A DNA stretch of 64,000 bases from Timema cristinae (taxonomy: Eukaryota; Arthropoda; Insecta; Phasmatodea; Timematidae): NCBI GenBank assembly GCA_039000515.1, contig JBCFYV010000012.1, positions 127,978,652-128,042,651 on the forward strand, read 5' to 3'. Of the stretch, positions 34,377 to 47,840 are shown piece by piece (within the stretch, counting starts at the first letter, position 1; each line of letters starts with the position of its first letter). The notes below the pieces were generated by a model that searched no databases, was not told the DNA's origin, and saw only the letters and a program-made list of their open reading frames with translations. The position numbers were made by a program, and so were the translations under genes.

Positions 34377-35165
34377 AATAAAGGCACTATTCCCTCCAAC
34401 CTTACATCTCTAACAGCGGGGAATTCACACAGTTTACGGATTATCTGAGCTCTCTATGTTGGACCTGGTCCCATCAAAGGCGGATGGATGGGTTTCTGGT
34501 GTACTTGCTGTAGGCCTATAGGGAACGCCGACAAGATGACGGTAGTTGAATTTCTGCACAGATTCAAGAAGACAAAATACATTTTGGAGTCCTTAGCCTA
34601 TCAAATATTATTGTTTGTTATAACGTTAAACAAGCCCGGTGACGGAGTGGCCCCCTGGGGCCCATTGCTCCTTGTAGTGGACCTGATTAAGATCCATCTT
34701 GTAGTGTTTTCTTAATATTCGTTGATGATTGTGTTCTTGTTTCTGTCTGTGAGAGATCACTCCGCCCTCTGTTGTTATGTTTCCAAGTGAGAGTGGTCTG
34801 ACTTGAAAGTCTGAGAGCTGTGTACTCCTTCCTTGTGACAGCCTTCACCGGCCCAATAAAACTAACACGGAGGACCGTGTACCCCTGACAGACAGGTTAG
34901 AGAGGTCTGCACACCCAGACACTACTTGATATCTTTGTCTGACACACCCCGCTATCCCTAACATTGTTGCACTTAGAGATTAAGTTGGTTTGTAATTCGT
35001 GTACTTAACTATATGCGTATAAAGTGTACGGATAGTAACACAATACAAATTAAGGAATCCATCCCCACGATAAGGATTAAGCCAGTCAGGGTCAGAACAC
35101 GGGACTTCCAGTCGGATGCTGTTGGGCACCACATGTCCACGGAAGATGAATAAATAAGTAAGGTA
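34377..35165 (+). other. Intron 3 unique segment
   Basis: Unique intron. GGCCCCCTGGGGCCC at 34649-34663 is a GC-rich near-palindrome of the kind AP-2 proteins bind, so an autoregulatory site is conceivable. Nothing coding recognised. Confidence 0.4.
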
Positions 35166-35174
35166 TCATTTTGA

Positions 35175-35335
35175 TTAAATGTACCTGCATTTGTGAGGCA
35201 GGATAGTGGGAAAAGATTTAGGAAATAACACTCTCAGTTCATCTGACCTAGTTTCGAACCAGGATTTTCCATCACTAGCAATCCCGTCTAAGACGAGAAT
35301 GACGCGTTAGACCATGTGATCACCGATATTCTGTT
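35175..35335 (-). mobile_element. SINE remnant
   Basis: Reading - strand: ATCACATGGTCTAACGCGTC head, a GGTTCGAAACTAGGTC B-box-like segment, and a body with GTACATTTAATC. Diverged, without a clear tail. Confidence 0.5.
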
Positions 35336-36995
35336 GATCTGGAAAGTGTGCGTCAGGCACTGTCACCATATTGACGTCATTTGTCCTGAAATTGTCCACA
35401 GCTCTGTAATCACTCCAGCCAGATTATTACGGTTGTAAAGTTGGCATGTCGTGTTCAACAGCCGCCGGGAAACAAATGCCGGTCGATATGAGTGCGACGA
35501 ATATAACATATTTACAGTTCTTTGATTGCACGGGCTGCCTACTAAGAGTCACTCTTCGAGTCCTTGTAAGACCCGAGGGGTTTTATGATACACATTACTG
35601 GGTTTCGATTCATAAATATTGAAATCATCAGTGAAGGCAAGGAACGCCATTTCTCGGTGGAAGTTGTCTCTAAGTCACACGAGTTAATAAATCTTGGGGT
35701 TTGGTGGTTTGCCACTCAATTGGTTTGTTATTGATATATAATGAATGTTCGCAATAGACGTATTAAAAAAACACCTGCTATGTTACAAAGTGCTAAGTCT
35801 TTGCATTGTAAAGCCTACTCAAGTAACATTAGACGCGCTTCAGTGGTTACTTGGTCCAAAGCGTCAGACTCGCATACATTTAGCTCCTGACTATGTAACG
35901 CGAAAAGTCGAGGTTCATCTTGGAAAATTCCGGCATGGCCGCGACCAGCGTTTACCAGCAGTTCAGATTACTTAATCTACTCCCATGTATTCATACGTCA
36001 AGTAAAGTGTGACCGATATAATGCGATGTTCGTGACAGACAAACTCTTCATTTGATTAATATAGAAGACGGTAGTGTAAAATACCTGTGATAACAAACTG
36101 TAATGTTATCATTTCGACGAGGATGTGTATTCCTATGAAGATTGGAGTGTAGCTTGTGTTCTGTTTCAACTTCTCTTGTGACGGACAGACGGGGAGGGGA
36201 GCCCACGAATGAAAAGTCAGCGGCTGACGTGTAAGCCATTGTACTGATTGTTGGAGAGTTTTAGGTCAGTTGTAAGTTAGTCCTTGTCCACGTGTTGACA
36301 CGCTGCACACCTCTCGTTGACATGTAGACAGTAGACAGACGGACAGAAGGCGAGGAGGGTACTCATCCTGTGGAGTTTATCTGGAGTGTGTCGTTACGCG
36401 CGGCAGTGTGTGGGAAGATAGAGGTGTTGGCCACGTCACGGAAACAGAACAATGCGTGTCACGGATCTACCTAAACACAGGGGGAAGTTGCCTCCTGTAA
36501 CAGTTCGATTCGTTACATTTTGTCTCGTCACGGGTTGGATGCTCTTGTTTGTTTCGATAGTTAAATACTTACATATTTCTTTTAGCGCCACTTCTTACAA
36601 CCCATTCGGTTTTCACACATTTTAAATGATTTATATTAATTTGTTAGGTATGAGTAAGGCTAAATCTAGAGGAAGAGTAGCCGCATTTATGGTAAGTGGG
36701 AGGAGGGGCTCATTCCTTTGGTTGCTGTTGTGAGATTATAACAGTTAATAACCCACGTACACTTTCCACCAACTCTTCTTCTGTAACTTGACATGAAATA
36801 GTTCAACAGATCATTACAACTGCGAGTTGCCTCCTCTCCCTAGCTTTGTATCTTATCCATCCTCCTCTCCTCATCCCCCTCTTTCTATACCTCCTCTCAC
36901 AGATCTATGTCCCCCTGTTTCTATAGCTCCTCTCACAGATCTATGTCCCCCTGTTTCTATAGCTCCACTCACAGATCTATGTCCCCACACTCTCC
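35336..36995 (+). other. Intron 3 segment: possible SINE head, possible small exon
   Basis: A tRNA-like head (CAGTGGTTACTTGGTCCAAAG, AGGTTCATCTTGG) is at about 35840-35925. A CRE (TGACGTCA) is at 35373-35380. TTTGTTAG|GTATGAGTAAGG ... TTTATG|GTAAGT at 36648-36691 could be a 44-base exon, but entry in phase 0 meets an immediate TGA. Otherwise unique intron. Confidence 0.35.
36885..36985. repeat. 37 bp tandem repeat, about 2.8 copies
   Basis: CTATAGCTCCTCTCACAG plus ATCTATGTCCCCCTGTTT. The CTCCTCTCACAG part is again acceptor-like. Confidence 0.9.
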
Positions 36996-36997
36996 TA

Positions 36998-37150
36998 GAC
37001 CGCTGCGGTGGTCGAATACTCTAACGCGTCACTCTCGCAATAGACTGGACTGATGATAACGGGAAGGTCGGGGCTTGAATCCTGGCTGAAGGTGTTTCCC
37101 ACTCTCGTCCTATACTCAGACGAGTACATCAGTGGTTTGGGCTGTCCTGC
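36998..37150 (+). mobile_element. SINE remnant (head and start of body)
   Basis: GCTGCGGTGGTCGAATACTC, CACTCTCGCAATAGACTGGA and GGGGCTTGAATCCTGGC match the head of the 22036-type SINEs, followed by TTTCCCACTCTCG. The tail is missing, and the sequence runs into the 29-bp array region. Confidence 0.65.
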
Positions 37151-37214
37151 CGATTGAGGGGGGAGGAGGGAGGCTAAGAGACAAGGGTGAGGGAGTCTTA
37201 GATCCCTAGTAAGA

Positions 37215-40200
37215 GAACAGCCATTGGGGAACTAGTATCACTCCACCAGACATTGGGAAACTAGTATCACTCCACCAGCCATTGGGGAACTAGTATAACT
37301 CCACCAGACACTGGGGAACTTGTATCACTCCACCAGACACTGGGGAACTAGTATCACTCCACCAGACACTGGGGAACTAGTTTCACTCCATCAGACACTG
37401 GGGAACTAGTATCACTCCACCAGACAATGGGGAACTAGTATCACTCCGCCAGACACTGGGGAACTAGTATCATTCCACCAGACACTGGGGAACTAGTATC
37501 ACTCCACCAGACATTGGGGAACTAGTATCACTCCACCAGACACTGGGGAACTAGTATCACTCCACCAGAACTTGGGGAACTAGTATCACTCCACCAGACA
37601 CTGGGGAACTAGTATCATTCCACCAGACAATTGGGGAACTAGTAATCACTCCCCAGACATTGGGGAACTAGTATCACTCCACCAAGACACTGGGGAACTA
37701 GTTTCACTCCGCCAGACACTGGGGAACTAGTATCATTCCACCAGACACTGGGGAACTAGTATCACTCCACCAGATATTGGGGAACTAGTATCACTCCACC
37801 AGACACGGGGAACTAGTATCATCCACCAGAATTGGGGAACTAGTATCACTCCACCAGACATGGGGAACTAGTATCATCCACCAACATTGGGGAACTAGTA
37901 TCACTCCACCAGACATTGGGGAACTAGTATCACTCCACCAGACACTGGGGACTAGTATCACTCCACCAGACACTGGGGAACTAGTATCACTCCACCAGAC
38001 ACTGGGGAACTAGTATCACTCCACCAGACACTGGGGAACTAGTATCATCCACCAGAAATGGGGAACTAGTATCATTCCACCAGACATTGGGGAACTAGTA
38101 TCACTCCACCAGACCATTGGGGAACTAGTATCATCCACCAGCATGGGGAACTAGTATCACTCCACCAGACACTGGGGAACTAGTATCACTCACCAACACT
38201 GGGATACTAGTATCACTCCACCAGACACTGGGGAACTAGTATCATCCACCAGACATTGGGAACTAGTATCACTCCACCAGACATTGGGGAACTAGTATCA
38301 CTCCACCAGACACATGGGAACTAGTATCACTCCACCAGACACTGGGGAACTAGTATCACTCCACCAGACATGGGGAACTAGTATCACTCCACCAAGACAC
38401 TGGGGAACTAGTATCACTCCACCAGACACTGGGGAACTAGTATCACTCCACCAGACATTGGGGAACTAGTATCACTCCACCAGACACTGGGGAACTAGTA
38501 TCACTCCACCAGACACTGGGGAACTAGTATCACTCCACCAGACATGGGGAACTAGTATCACTCCACCAGCATTAGAGGAACTAGTATCACTCCACCAGAC
38601 ACTGGGGAACTAGTATCACTCCACCAGCACATTGGGGAACTAGTATCACTCCACCAGACATTGGGGAACTAGTATCACTCCACCAGACACTGGGAACTAG
38701 TATCACTCACACCATTGGAACTAGTATCACTCCACCAGCCATTGGGGAACTAGTATCACTCCACCAGCACTGGGGAACTAGTATCACTCCACCAGCACTG
38801 GGGAACTAGTATCACTCCACCAGCCACTTGGGGAACTAGTATCACTCCACCAGCCATTGGGGAACTAGTATCACTCCACCAGACATGGGGAACTAGTATC
38901 ACTCCACCAGACACTTGGGGAACTAGTATCACTCCACCAGACACTGGGAACTAGTATCATCCACCAGACATTGGAACTAGTATCACTCCACCAGCATTGG
39001 GGAACTAGTATCACTCCACCAGCCATTGGGGAACTAGTATCACTCCACCAGCATGGGGAACTAGTATCACTCCACCAGACACTGGGGAACTAGTATCACT
39101 CCACCAGACTTTGGGAACTAGTATCACTCCACCAGCATTAGGAACTAGTATCACTCCACCAGACATTGGGGAACTAGTATCACTCCACCAGCCATTGGGG
39201 AACTAGTATCATCCACCAGCCATTAAGGAACTAGTATCATCCACCAGACCATGGGGAACTAGTATCACTCCACCAGCCATTGGGGAACTAGTATACATCC
39301 ACCAGCCATTGGGGAACTAGTATCACTCCACCAGCATTGGGGAACTAGTATCACTCCACCAGCCATTGGAACTAGTATCATCCACCAGCCATGGGACTAG
39401 TATCACTCCACCAGCATGGGGAACTAGTATCACTCACCAGCCATTGGGAACTAGTATCATCCACCAGCCATTGGGAACTAGTATCACTCCACCAGCATTG
39501 GGAACTAGTATCACTCCACCAACATGGGAACTAGTATCACTCCACCAGCACTGGGGAACTAGTATCACTCCACAGCCATGGGAACTAGTATCACTCCACC
39601 AGCATTGGGAACTAGTATCACTCCACCAGCCATGGGGAACTAGTATCACTCCACCAGCCATTGGGAACTAGTATCACCCACCAGCCTGGGGAACTAGTAT
39701 CACTCCACCAGACATGGGAACTAGTATCACTCCACCAGCCACTGGGAACTAGTATCACTCCACCAGCATGGGAACTAGTAATCATCCACCAGCCATTGGG
39801 GAACTAGTATCACTCCACCAGACATTGGGGAACTAGTATCACTCCACCAGACCATTGGGGAACTAGTATCACTCCACCAGACACCTGGGGAACTAGTATC
39901 ACTCCACCAGCCATTAAGGAACTAGTATCATTCCACCAGCCATGTAGGAACTAGTATCACTCCACCAGCCACTGGGAGACTAGTATCACTCCACCAGCCA
40001 TTGGGGAAACTAGGTTAACATCCACCAGCCATTGGGGAACTAGTATCACTCCACCAGACCATGGGAACTAGTATCACTCCACCAGCCATTAAGGGAACTA
40101 GTATCACTCCACCAGCCCATTAAGGAACTAGTATCAACTCCACCAGCCATGGGGAACTAGTATCACTAGTATCACTCCACCAGCCACTTGGAGAACTAGT

Positions 40201-43200
40201 ATCACTCCACCCCAGCCTATTAAAGAACTAGTATCACTCCACCAGCCATTGGGGAACTAGTATCACTCCACCAGCCATTAAGGAACTAGTATCAGTCCAC
40301 CAGCCATTGAGGAACTAGTATCACTCCACCAGCCATTGGGGAACTAGTATCACTCCACCAGCCATTAAGGAACTAGTATCAGTCCACCAGCCACTGGGGA
40401 ACTAGTATCACTCCACCAGACACTGGGGAACTAGTATCACTCCACCAGCCATTAGGAACTAGTATCAGTCCACCAGCCATTAAGGAACTAGTATCACTCC
40501 ACCAGCCATTGGGGAACTAGTATCATCCACCAGCCATTGGGGAACTAGTATCACTCCACCAGCATTAAGGAACTTAGTATCAGTCCACCAGCCTAAGGAA
40601 CTAGTATCACTCCACCAGCCATTGGGGAACTAGTATCACTCCACCAGCCATTAGGGAACTAGTATCACTCCACCGCCATTGGGGAACTAGTATCACTCCA
40701 CCAGCCATTAGGAACTAGTATCAGTCCACCAGCCACTTAGGAACTAGTATAACTCCACCAGACCACTGGGGAACTAGTATCAGTCCACCAGCCATGGGGA
40801 ACTAGTATCATCCACCAGCCATTGGGGAACTAGTATCACTCACCAACCATTGGTGAACTAGTATCACTCCACCGACCATTGGGGAACTAGTATCAAATCC
40901 ACCGACACTGGGGAACTAGTATCACTCCACCAGCCACTGGGGAACTAGTATCACATCCACCAACCATGGGAACTAGTATATCACTCCACCAGCCATTGGG
41001 GAACTAGTATCACTCCACCAGCCATTGGGGAACTAGTATCACTCCACCAGCCACTGAGGAACTAGTATCACTCCACCAGACACTGGGGAAATAGTATCAT
41101 CCACCAGCCACTGGGAACTAGTATCACTCCACCAGCCATTGGGGAACTAGTATCACTCCACCAGCCATTGGGGAACTAGTATCACTCCACCAGACATTGG
41201 GGAACTAGTATCACTCCACCAGACATTGGGGAACTAGTATCACTCCACCAGACCATGAGGAACTAGTATCATCCACCAGCCACTTAGGAACTAGTATCAG
41301 TCCACCAGCCATGGGGAACTAGTATCACTCCACCAGCCATTGAAGGAACTAGTATCACTCCACCAACCATTAGGGAACTAGTATCACTCCACCAGCCACT
41401 GGGGAACTTATATCACTCCACCAGACACTGGGGAACTAGTATCACTCCACCAGCCATTAAGGAACTAGTATCATTCCACCAGCCATTAAGGAACTAGTAT
41501 AACTCCACCAGCCATGGGGAACTAGTATCATCCACCAGCCATTGGGGAACTAGTATCACTCCACCAGCCATTGGAACTAGTATCACTCCACCAGCCACTG
41601 GGGAACTAGTATCATCCACCAGCCATTAAGGAACTAGTATCACTCCACCAGCCATTGGGGAACTAGTATCACTCCACCAGCCATTAAGGAACTAGTATCA
41701 GTCCACCAGCCATTAAGGAACTAGTATCACTCCACCAGCCATTGGGGAACTAGTATCACTCCACCAGCCATTAAGGAACTAGTATCAGTCCACCAGCCAT
41801 TAAGGAACTAGTATCACTCCACCAGCCATTGGGGAACTAGTATCACTCCACCAGCCATTAAGGAACTAGTATCAGTCCACCAGCCATTAAGGAACTAGTA
41901 TCACTTCACCAGCCATTAAGGAACTAGTATCAGTCCACCAGCCATTGGGGAACTAGTATCACTCCACCAGCCATTGGGGATCTAGTATCACTCCACCAGC
42001 CACTGGGGAACTAGTATCACTCCACCAGACACTGGGGAACTAGTATCAGTCCACCAGCCATTGGGGAACTTGTATCACTCCACCAGCCATTAAGGAACTA
42101 GTATAACTCCACCAGCCACTGGGGAACTAGTATCAGTCCACCAGCCAATGGGGAACTAGTATCACTCCACCAGCCATTAAGGAACTAGTATCAGTCCACC
42201 AGCCATTGGGGAACTAGTATCACTCCACCAGCCATTGGGGAACTAGTATCACTCCACCAGCCATTGGGGAACTAGTATCACTCCACCAGACATTGGGGAA
42301 CTAGTATCACTCCACCAGCCATTAAGGAACTAGTATCAGTCCACCAGCCACTGGGGAACTAGTATCAGTCCACCAGCCATTGGGGAACTAGTATCAGTCC
42401 ACCAGCCATTGGGGAACTAGTATCACTCCACCAGACATTGGGGAACTAGTATCACTCCACCAGCCATTAAGGAACTAGTATCAGTCCACCAGCCATTGGG
42501 GAACTAGTATCACTCCACCAGCCATTGGGGAACTAGTATCAGTCCACCAGCCATTGGGGAACTAGTATCAGTCCACCAGCCATTGGGGAACTAGTATCAC
42601 TCCACCAGCCATTGGGGAACTAGTATCACTCCACCAGCCATTGGGGAACTAGTATCAGCCCACCAGCCACTGGGGAACTAGTATCACTCCACCAGACACT
42701 GGGGAACTAGTATCAGTCCACCAGCCATGGGGGAACTAGTATCATTCCACCAGCCATTGGGGAACTAGTATCACTCCACCAGCCATTAAGGAACTAGTAT
42801 CAGTCCACCAGCCATTGGGGAACTAGTATCAGTCCACCAGCCATTGGGGAACTAGTATCACTCCACCAGCCATTGGGGAACTAGTATCACTCCACCAGCC
42901 ACTGGGGAACTAGTATCAGTCCACCAGCCATTGGGGAACTAGTATCAGTCCACCAGCCATTGGGGAACTAGTATCACTCCACCAGCCATTGGGGAACTAG
43001 TATCAGTCCACCAGCCATTGGGGAACTAGTATCAGTCCACCAGCCATTGGGGAACTAGTATCACTCCACCAGCCATTGGGGAACTAGTATCAGTCCACCA
43101 GCCATTGGGGAACTAGTATCACTCCACCAGCCATTGGGGAACTAGTATCACTCCACCAGACATTGGGGAACTAGTATCACTCCACCAGCCATTGGGGAAC

Positions 43201-43565
43201 TAGTATCACTCCACCAGCCATTGGGGAACTAGTATCACTCCACCAGCCATTGGGGAACTAGTATCACTCCACCAGCCATTGGGGAACTAGTATCACTCCA
43301 CCAGCCATTGGGGAACTAGTATCACTCCACCGGCCATTGGGGAACTAGTATCACTCCACCGGCCATTGGGGAACTAGTTTCACTCCACCAGCCATTGGGG
43401 AACTAGTATCACTCCACCAGCCATTGGGGAACTAGTATCACTCCACCAGCCATTAAGGAACTAGTATAACTCCACCAGCCACTGGGGAACTAGTATCACT
43501 CCATCAGCCATTGGGGAACTAGTATCACTCCACCAGCCATTGGGGAACTAGTATCACTCCAAGCC
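37215..43565. repeat. 29 bp minisatellite, about 215 copies, largest array
   Basis: The unit is GGGAACTAGTATCACTCCAC plus CAGCCATTG. GACACTG, GCCATTAA and ATCAGTCC variants mark sub-blocks. Every intact unit has ACTAGT. From about 37560 to 41600 copies vary in length by 1-3 bp in homopolymers and doublets, while 41700-43560 is almost perfectly periodic. This points to uneven consensus quality. Confidence 0.97.
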
Positions 43566-44960
43566 CATCCCTCGCACTGAACAGTGAAGTAGTTACTGAA
43601 TGTCGTATTTGAAAGACTTGATCAGACTTTGAAAAGATGGTATCACTGGATAAAAGTCAATCAATATTAGTTTAGTTATTTAAACTAAAGTGTTTTAAAT
43701 TTATTCGAATAAACGAGTCATGAAATGCTAGTGTTTTGAATGTATTGTGCCACGATCCTCCTCGAGGCCACTGGCTATGCTATATCTCCCTGGCCTCTCA
43801 CTGCCACAATTCGCTGTGTGGATAGTCCGGGGGGTGAGTAAGACGCGGGTGATGTGCATCCAACAAGACAGCAGTGACCCGAGCGTGGTCCCTGGTTGTA
43901 TTCTGTGTTCCGAGAGACTTCCTGTTGAGACCATGATGAAGATGAAGATGCCTAACAAAAGAATACCGATTGAGCACACCCAGCGTCTGTGTGTGTGTGT
44001 GTGTGTGTCATAGGTGAACGAACTCTCCAAAGTGGCAGTATATGCTACTCCCAGGTGTAATGTTTGCTCAGGACAGCTGTCACATGATTACACGATATTT
44101 CCTCCAAGAGGGAGTGATTCTAAGAGTCGTCTCGTTATTGGAGGGAGCAACTTGTGCCCTCCACAGCTGAACGCCAGATTACAACCTGGGGGTCGCGATT
44201 ACTGTTGAGGTTGTAGCTTTATGTTCACTTTTTAAAGTGATTATAATGATTCTAGGAGGTCACGAGGTTCAATTGGAAGTGGGTTACAATTATAAAACTG
44301 TCAAGTTACTGTTTAGATGCTTTTGGTTACTCAACTTGACGGCTACTGTGCAAGTCTGTTGTTCAGACGAGGGGTGCTGTTAGCATAGTTTCCACAATAC
44401 CCACGCTCCAAAATACCCACACGCTCTCTGTATATTACCAGCCTTTCAACATTAGACGTTGTGCTATATACACAAAGAGGGTATCTTTATAAAAGTAATT
44501 ATGTCGTGGAATAAATTGTTAACCAAGGCTTGTATAATAGATCTATAGACCAAACAATAACAATAAAATACAGTTAATCAAAGCGTAGGCCATATTACAT
44601 TTGAATGTCCTACCTGAATAATATTTGCGAGGCTTTTTTTACTATAGAAATCGATTATGTCACACTTTTAAAAATCATGGGGAGTATAAAAGCTTTTTTT
44701 AATAATAAAATGTTCTTGAAATTAATAAATACACCGATCATTTGCTGACCTGAAGGGTTGTAAAACGAAGACTTTCGATGAAAGACAAGCAAGATCATGA
44801 AAATAAAGTACTTAAACAAAGGCTATTAGTCAACGTACTAAGGAGAAAAATAGTCTAAGTCAACTTTATTGTTTATCCACGTCACAGGGGTTTGTACACA
44901 TTCAGCGACTAACATGAATTATATAGAGATACAAATATGTATTGCCTACCAACAAAGTAA
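43566..44960 (+). other. Intron 3 unique segment
   Basis: Unique AT-rich intron. GGTGAGTAAGACGCGGGTG at about 43833-43850 is a remnant of the SINE tail, and (GT)n lies at 43988-44008. Short open frames at 43747-44208 have no recognisable similarity and poor context. Confidence 0.5.
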
Positions 44961-44964
44961 ACAT

Positions 44965-45885
44965 GTCCTATATTCACCAAGTATAGTCCTACACTATACA
45001 GAACATAGTCTTATATTCACCAAGTATAGCCTGCACTACAGAACATGTCTATATTCACCAAGTATAGTCCTACACTACAGAACATGTCTTATATTCACCA
45101 AGTATAGTCCTCACTACAGAACATGTCCTATATTCACCAAGTATAGTCCTACACTACAGAACATGTCCTATATTCACCAAGTATAGTCCTACACTACAGA
45201 ACATGTCTTATATTCACCAAGTATAGTCCTACATACAGAACATGTCTTATTTCACCAGTATAGCCTGCACTACAGAACATGTCTTATATTCACCAAGTAT
45301 AGGCCTACACTACAGAACATGTCCTATATTCACCAAGTATAGTCCTACACTACAGAACATGTCTTATATTCACCAAGTATAGTCCTACACTACAGAACAT
45401 GTCTTATATTCACCAAGTATAGTCCTACACTACAGAACATGTCTTATATTCACCAAGTATAGTCCTACACTACAGAACATGTCTTATATTCACCAAGTAT
45501 AGTCCTACTCACTACAGAACATGTCTTATATTCACCAAGTATATAGGCCTACACTACAGAACATGTCTTTATATTTCACCTAAGTATAGTCCTACACTAC
45601 AGAACATGTCTATTAATATTCACCAAGTATAGTCCTACACTACAGAACATGTCTTATATTCACCAAGTATAGGCCTACACTACAGAACATGTCCATATTC
45701 ACCAAGTATAGTCCTACACTACAGAACATGTCTTATATTCACCAAGTATAGTCCTACACTACAGAACATGTCTTATATTCACCAAGTATAGTCCTACACT
45801 ACAGAACATGTCTTATATTCACCAAGTATAGTCCTACACTACAGAACATGTCTTATATTCACCAAGTATAGGCCTGCACTACAGA
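44965..45885. repeat. 40 bp minisatellite, about 23 copies
   Basis: The unit is CTTATATTCACCAAGTATAG plus TCCTACACTACAGAACATGT. Small indels occur in several copies. Confidence 0.96.
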
Positions 45886-46079
45886 ACATGTCAGGTGGTT
45901 TGGTGATCAACTGGTGGCCCGCAAGCCTCATGTGGTCCAACCCATGGAACATAACATGTTTCTTGACGAAGCCTATTATTTGTTCGTGGAGCTGTTTTAC
46001 TCTCAAAGTACTGTAACTGTTGTGCTGAAGTATTACCACCCATTAGGCTGTTCACAAACTGACTGGTTAAACAACGGTA

Positions 46080-46240
46080 ATTAGTTAAAAGGCATATGGA
46101 AGGTTGAATTTAGAGTAAGTGTACCAGCATTTTCTAGGAAAACAGTGTCCGTAAAACCATTTTAGTACACCTTACTGGGATTTGAACACCTATGTTTTGC
46201 GAGAAATTACGACTTAGACCATATGAACACCGAAACGGGT
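46080..46240 (-). mobile_element. SINE remnant
   Basis: On the - strand: GGTGTTCATATGGTCTAAGT head, AGGTGTTCAAATCCCAGTAA B-box-like segment, then TAAAATGGTTTTACGG body. Clearly related to the 22036-type SINE. Confidence 0.6.
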
Positions 46241-46600
46241 GTAGATAAACCAAAATTAATCATATTTTCTCTTGAAAAACAACCAAATATTTTCCAATTT
46301 ATGACTTAAGTAATTGAGAAAGCAATTTATACTTTGGCTTATTTAATTTAGTTAAATTCAAAATTTTTCGAGAACGGAATTTTTTCGATACTATGTTTAA
46401 TATAAAATAAAAAAATTCTGGGTCAAAACTATAGTGTGAATTCTATTTTCTAAAAAATCTTAATGTTCTTTTCGAAATAGTTATGTAGTTATTTGGAGTT
46501 ATTTTTACACAATTTGGTGACATTATTGCGTTATTTTGAAACGCATCCCCCTTAATATTTCCAATGTTCATCTTTTGGCCCTTCTGTCGGAACACGTCGG
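46241..46600 (+). other. Intron 3 AT-rich segment
   Basis: AT-rich, no recognised feature. Confidence 0.6.
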
Positions 46601-46609
46601 ACCAACAAA

Positions 46610-47840
46610 GCAAGGGTGAAGGTCCCCGGGGGACAGCCGAGGGCGGAGCGGAAGGAGAGCGCGGCTATTGCCTTTATTTAACAAATTCAAATATACAAGA
46701 GGTTAAGTAAATCAATCTGTTGGTGTATCTCTCTCTAGTTGTTGAGTCGATACGCAGGTCCAGGTAGATCCTTCTCGCTGCCGCCTCTTCCATGACGGCT
46801 TGGAGGATTGATGGCGAGAGGGGGTGGCCCATTGGCAACCTCGTAGTCCTGTACTTTTTCCCAAGGAAGTACACCCCGACTCTACCGTGATAGGGATTTG
46901 GTAGAAGCCAGACCGCAAGTCCACCTTCCATAGCCAGCTGCCTCTTGCGATTCTTCTTAGCGCCTTTCTTGCTGACATCAGTGGGTGTATTGTAGAATTC
47001 AGTCCATTCTGATATGTCCCTGGATGACCCGTACCGTTCGGTTGGACTTCGGGATAGCGAACAGCGGGAAGGCGTTCCTTACTCCGTCGTCTTCTATCAG
47101 GAAGCCGCACCCAATCCAGTCCCGTACTATTGTTCGCCTAAGTGGGGTGTCCCGCGTTCGCCAGAAGATGAAAGGCGCCTCATCAAGTGGATGCCCGCAT
47201 CAAGTCTCTTGAATATTCTCCGGTTATTCCAAACTCTCGGTTGTAGCGGTTCTACTGCCGGAGAGAAGTATTCGCACTCGTCCAGTCTTATGTAGTCGGC
47301 GGCTTCATCGATGTCCATCAAGTTGGTGAAGGCCTGGCCGAGTCGTGGGCAGATGGACCCGTCATCTGCGATAGAAACTTCGTCGTCGTTGAGCTCATCA
47401 GGGGGGCTGAGTCTCGATTTGTCCGAGTTCGATGACGGGTGGTGGCTGGACTTCTATTCCCAGGGGTGCTACTAACTCTTCTAGAGTGTTGTATCTTGTC
47501 GATTCTGTAGGTGCTTCGACTGCGAGAGCTTTCCATTCTGTAAGTTGCTGAGGACTCGGTAGAGGATTGCCCCAAGCGTCTCCCTCCTCTTCTCTGCCGT
47601 CGGGTGACCCTGCAGAGCCAATGTCGATGCCCGGGTCTGGCAGAGGGACATCCGAGGTGACCGCTGCGGTTGCGGCTATCTCGTCCAGGAACAGCCAATA
47701 TTCATCGGTTAAATTGTCGATCGCGTCTGGTGTGAGCCGAGTCAAAACACGGCACAAAAGGTGTTTCGGAAAACACAAACACATTTTATAGCACCCCGCC
47801 TTACTATCCGGTCTGGTTATACACCTATCCAACATACCGC
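46610..47840 (-). mobile_element. Orphan reverse-transcriptase retroelement fragment, frameshifted
   Basis: On the - strand, broken frames carry RT landmarks in order. First comes an acidic leader with a PDAIDNLTDEYWLFLDE segment (about 47700). Then FPLFAIPKSN (fingers, about 47050), WKVDLRSGFYQIPI (motif A, about 46900) and YRTTRLPMGHPLSPSILQ (motif B, about 46820). Motif A and motif B lie in different frames. No YxDD catalytic box follows, so the copy ends or is truncated after motif B. Base composition is much more GC-rich than the surroundings. LTR, YR-type or another lineage cannot be decided; no LTRs were seen. Confidence 0.75.

Noticed and set aside
35745..35975. 76-residue + strand frame
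   Set aside because: Overlaps a tRNA-like SINE head; composition is not protein-like.
43728..44208. Three reading frames of 64-100 residues
   Set aside because: No similarity recognised, weak start contexts, overlapping opposite frames, and a (GT)n run inside.
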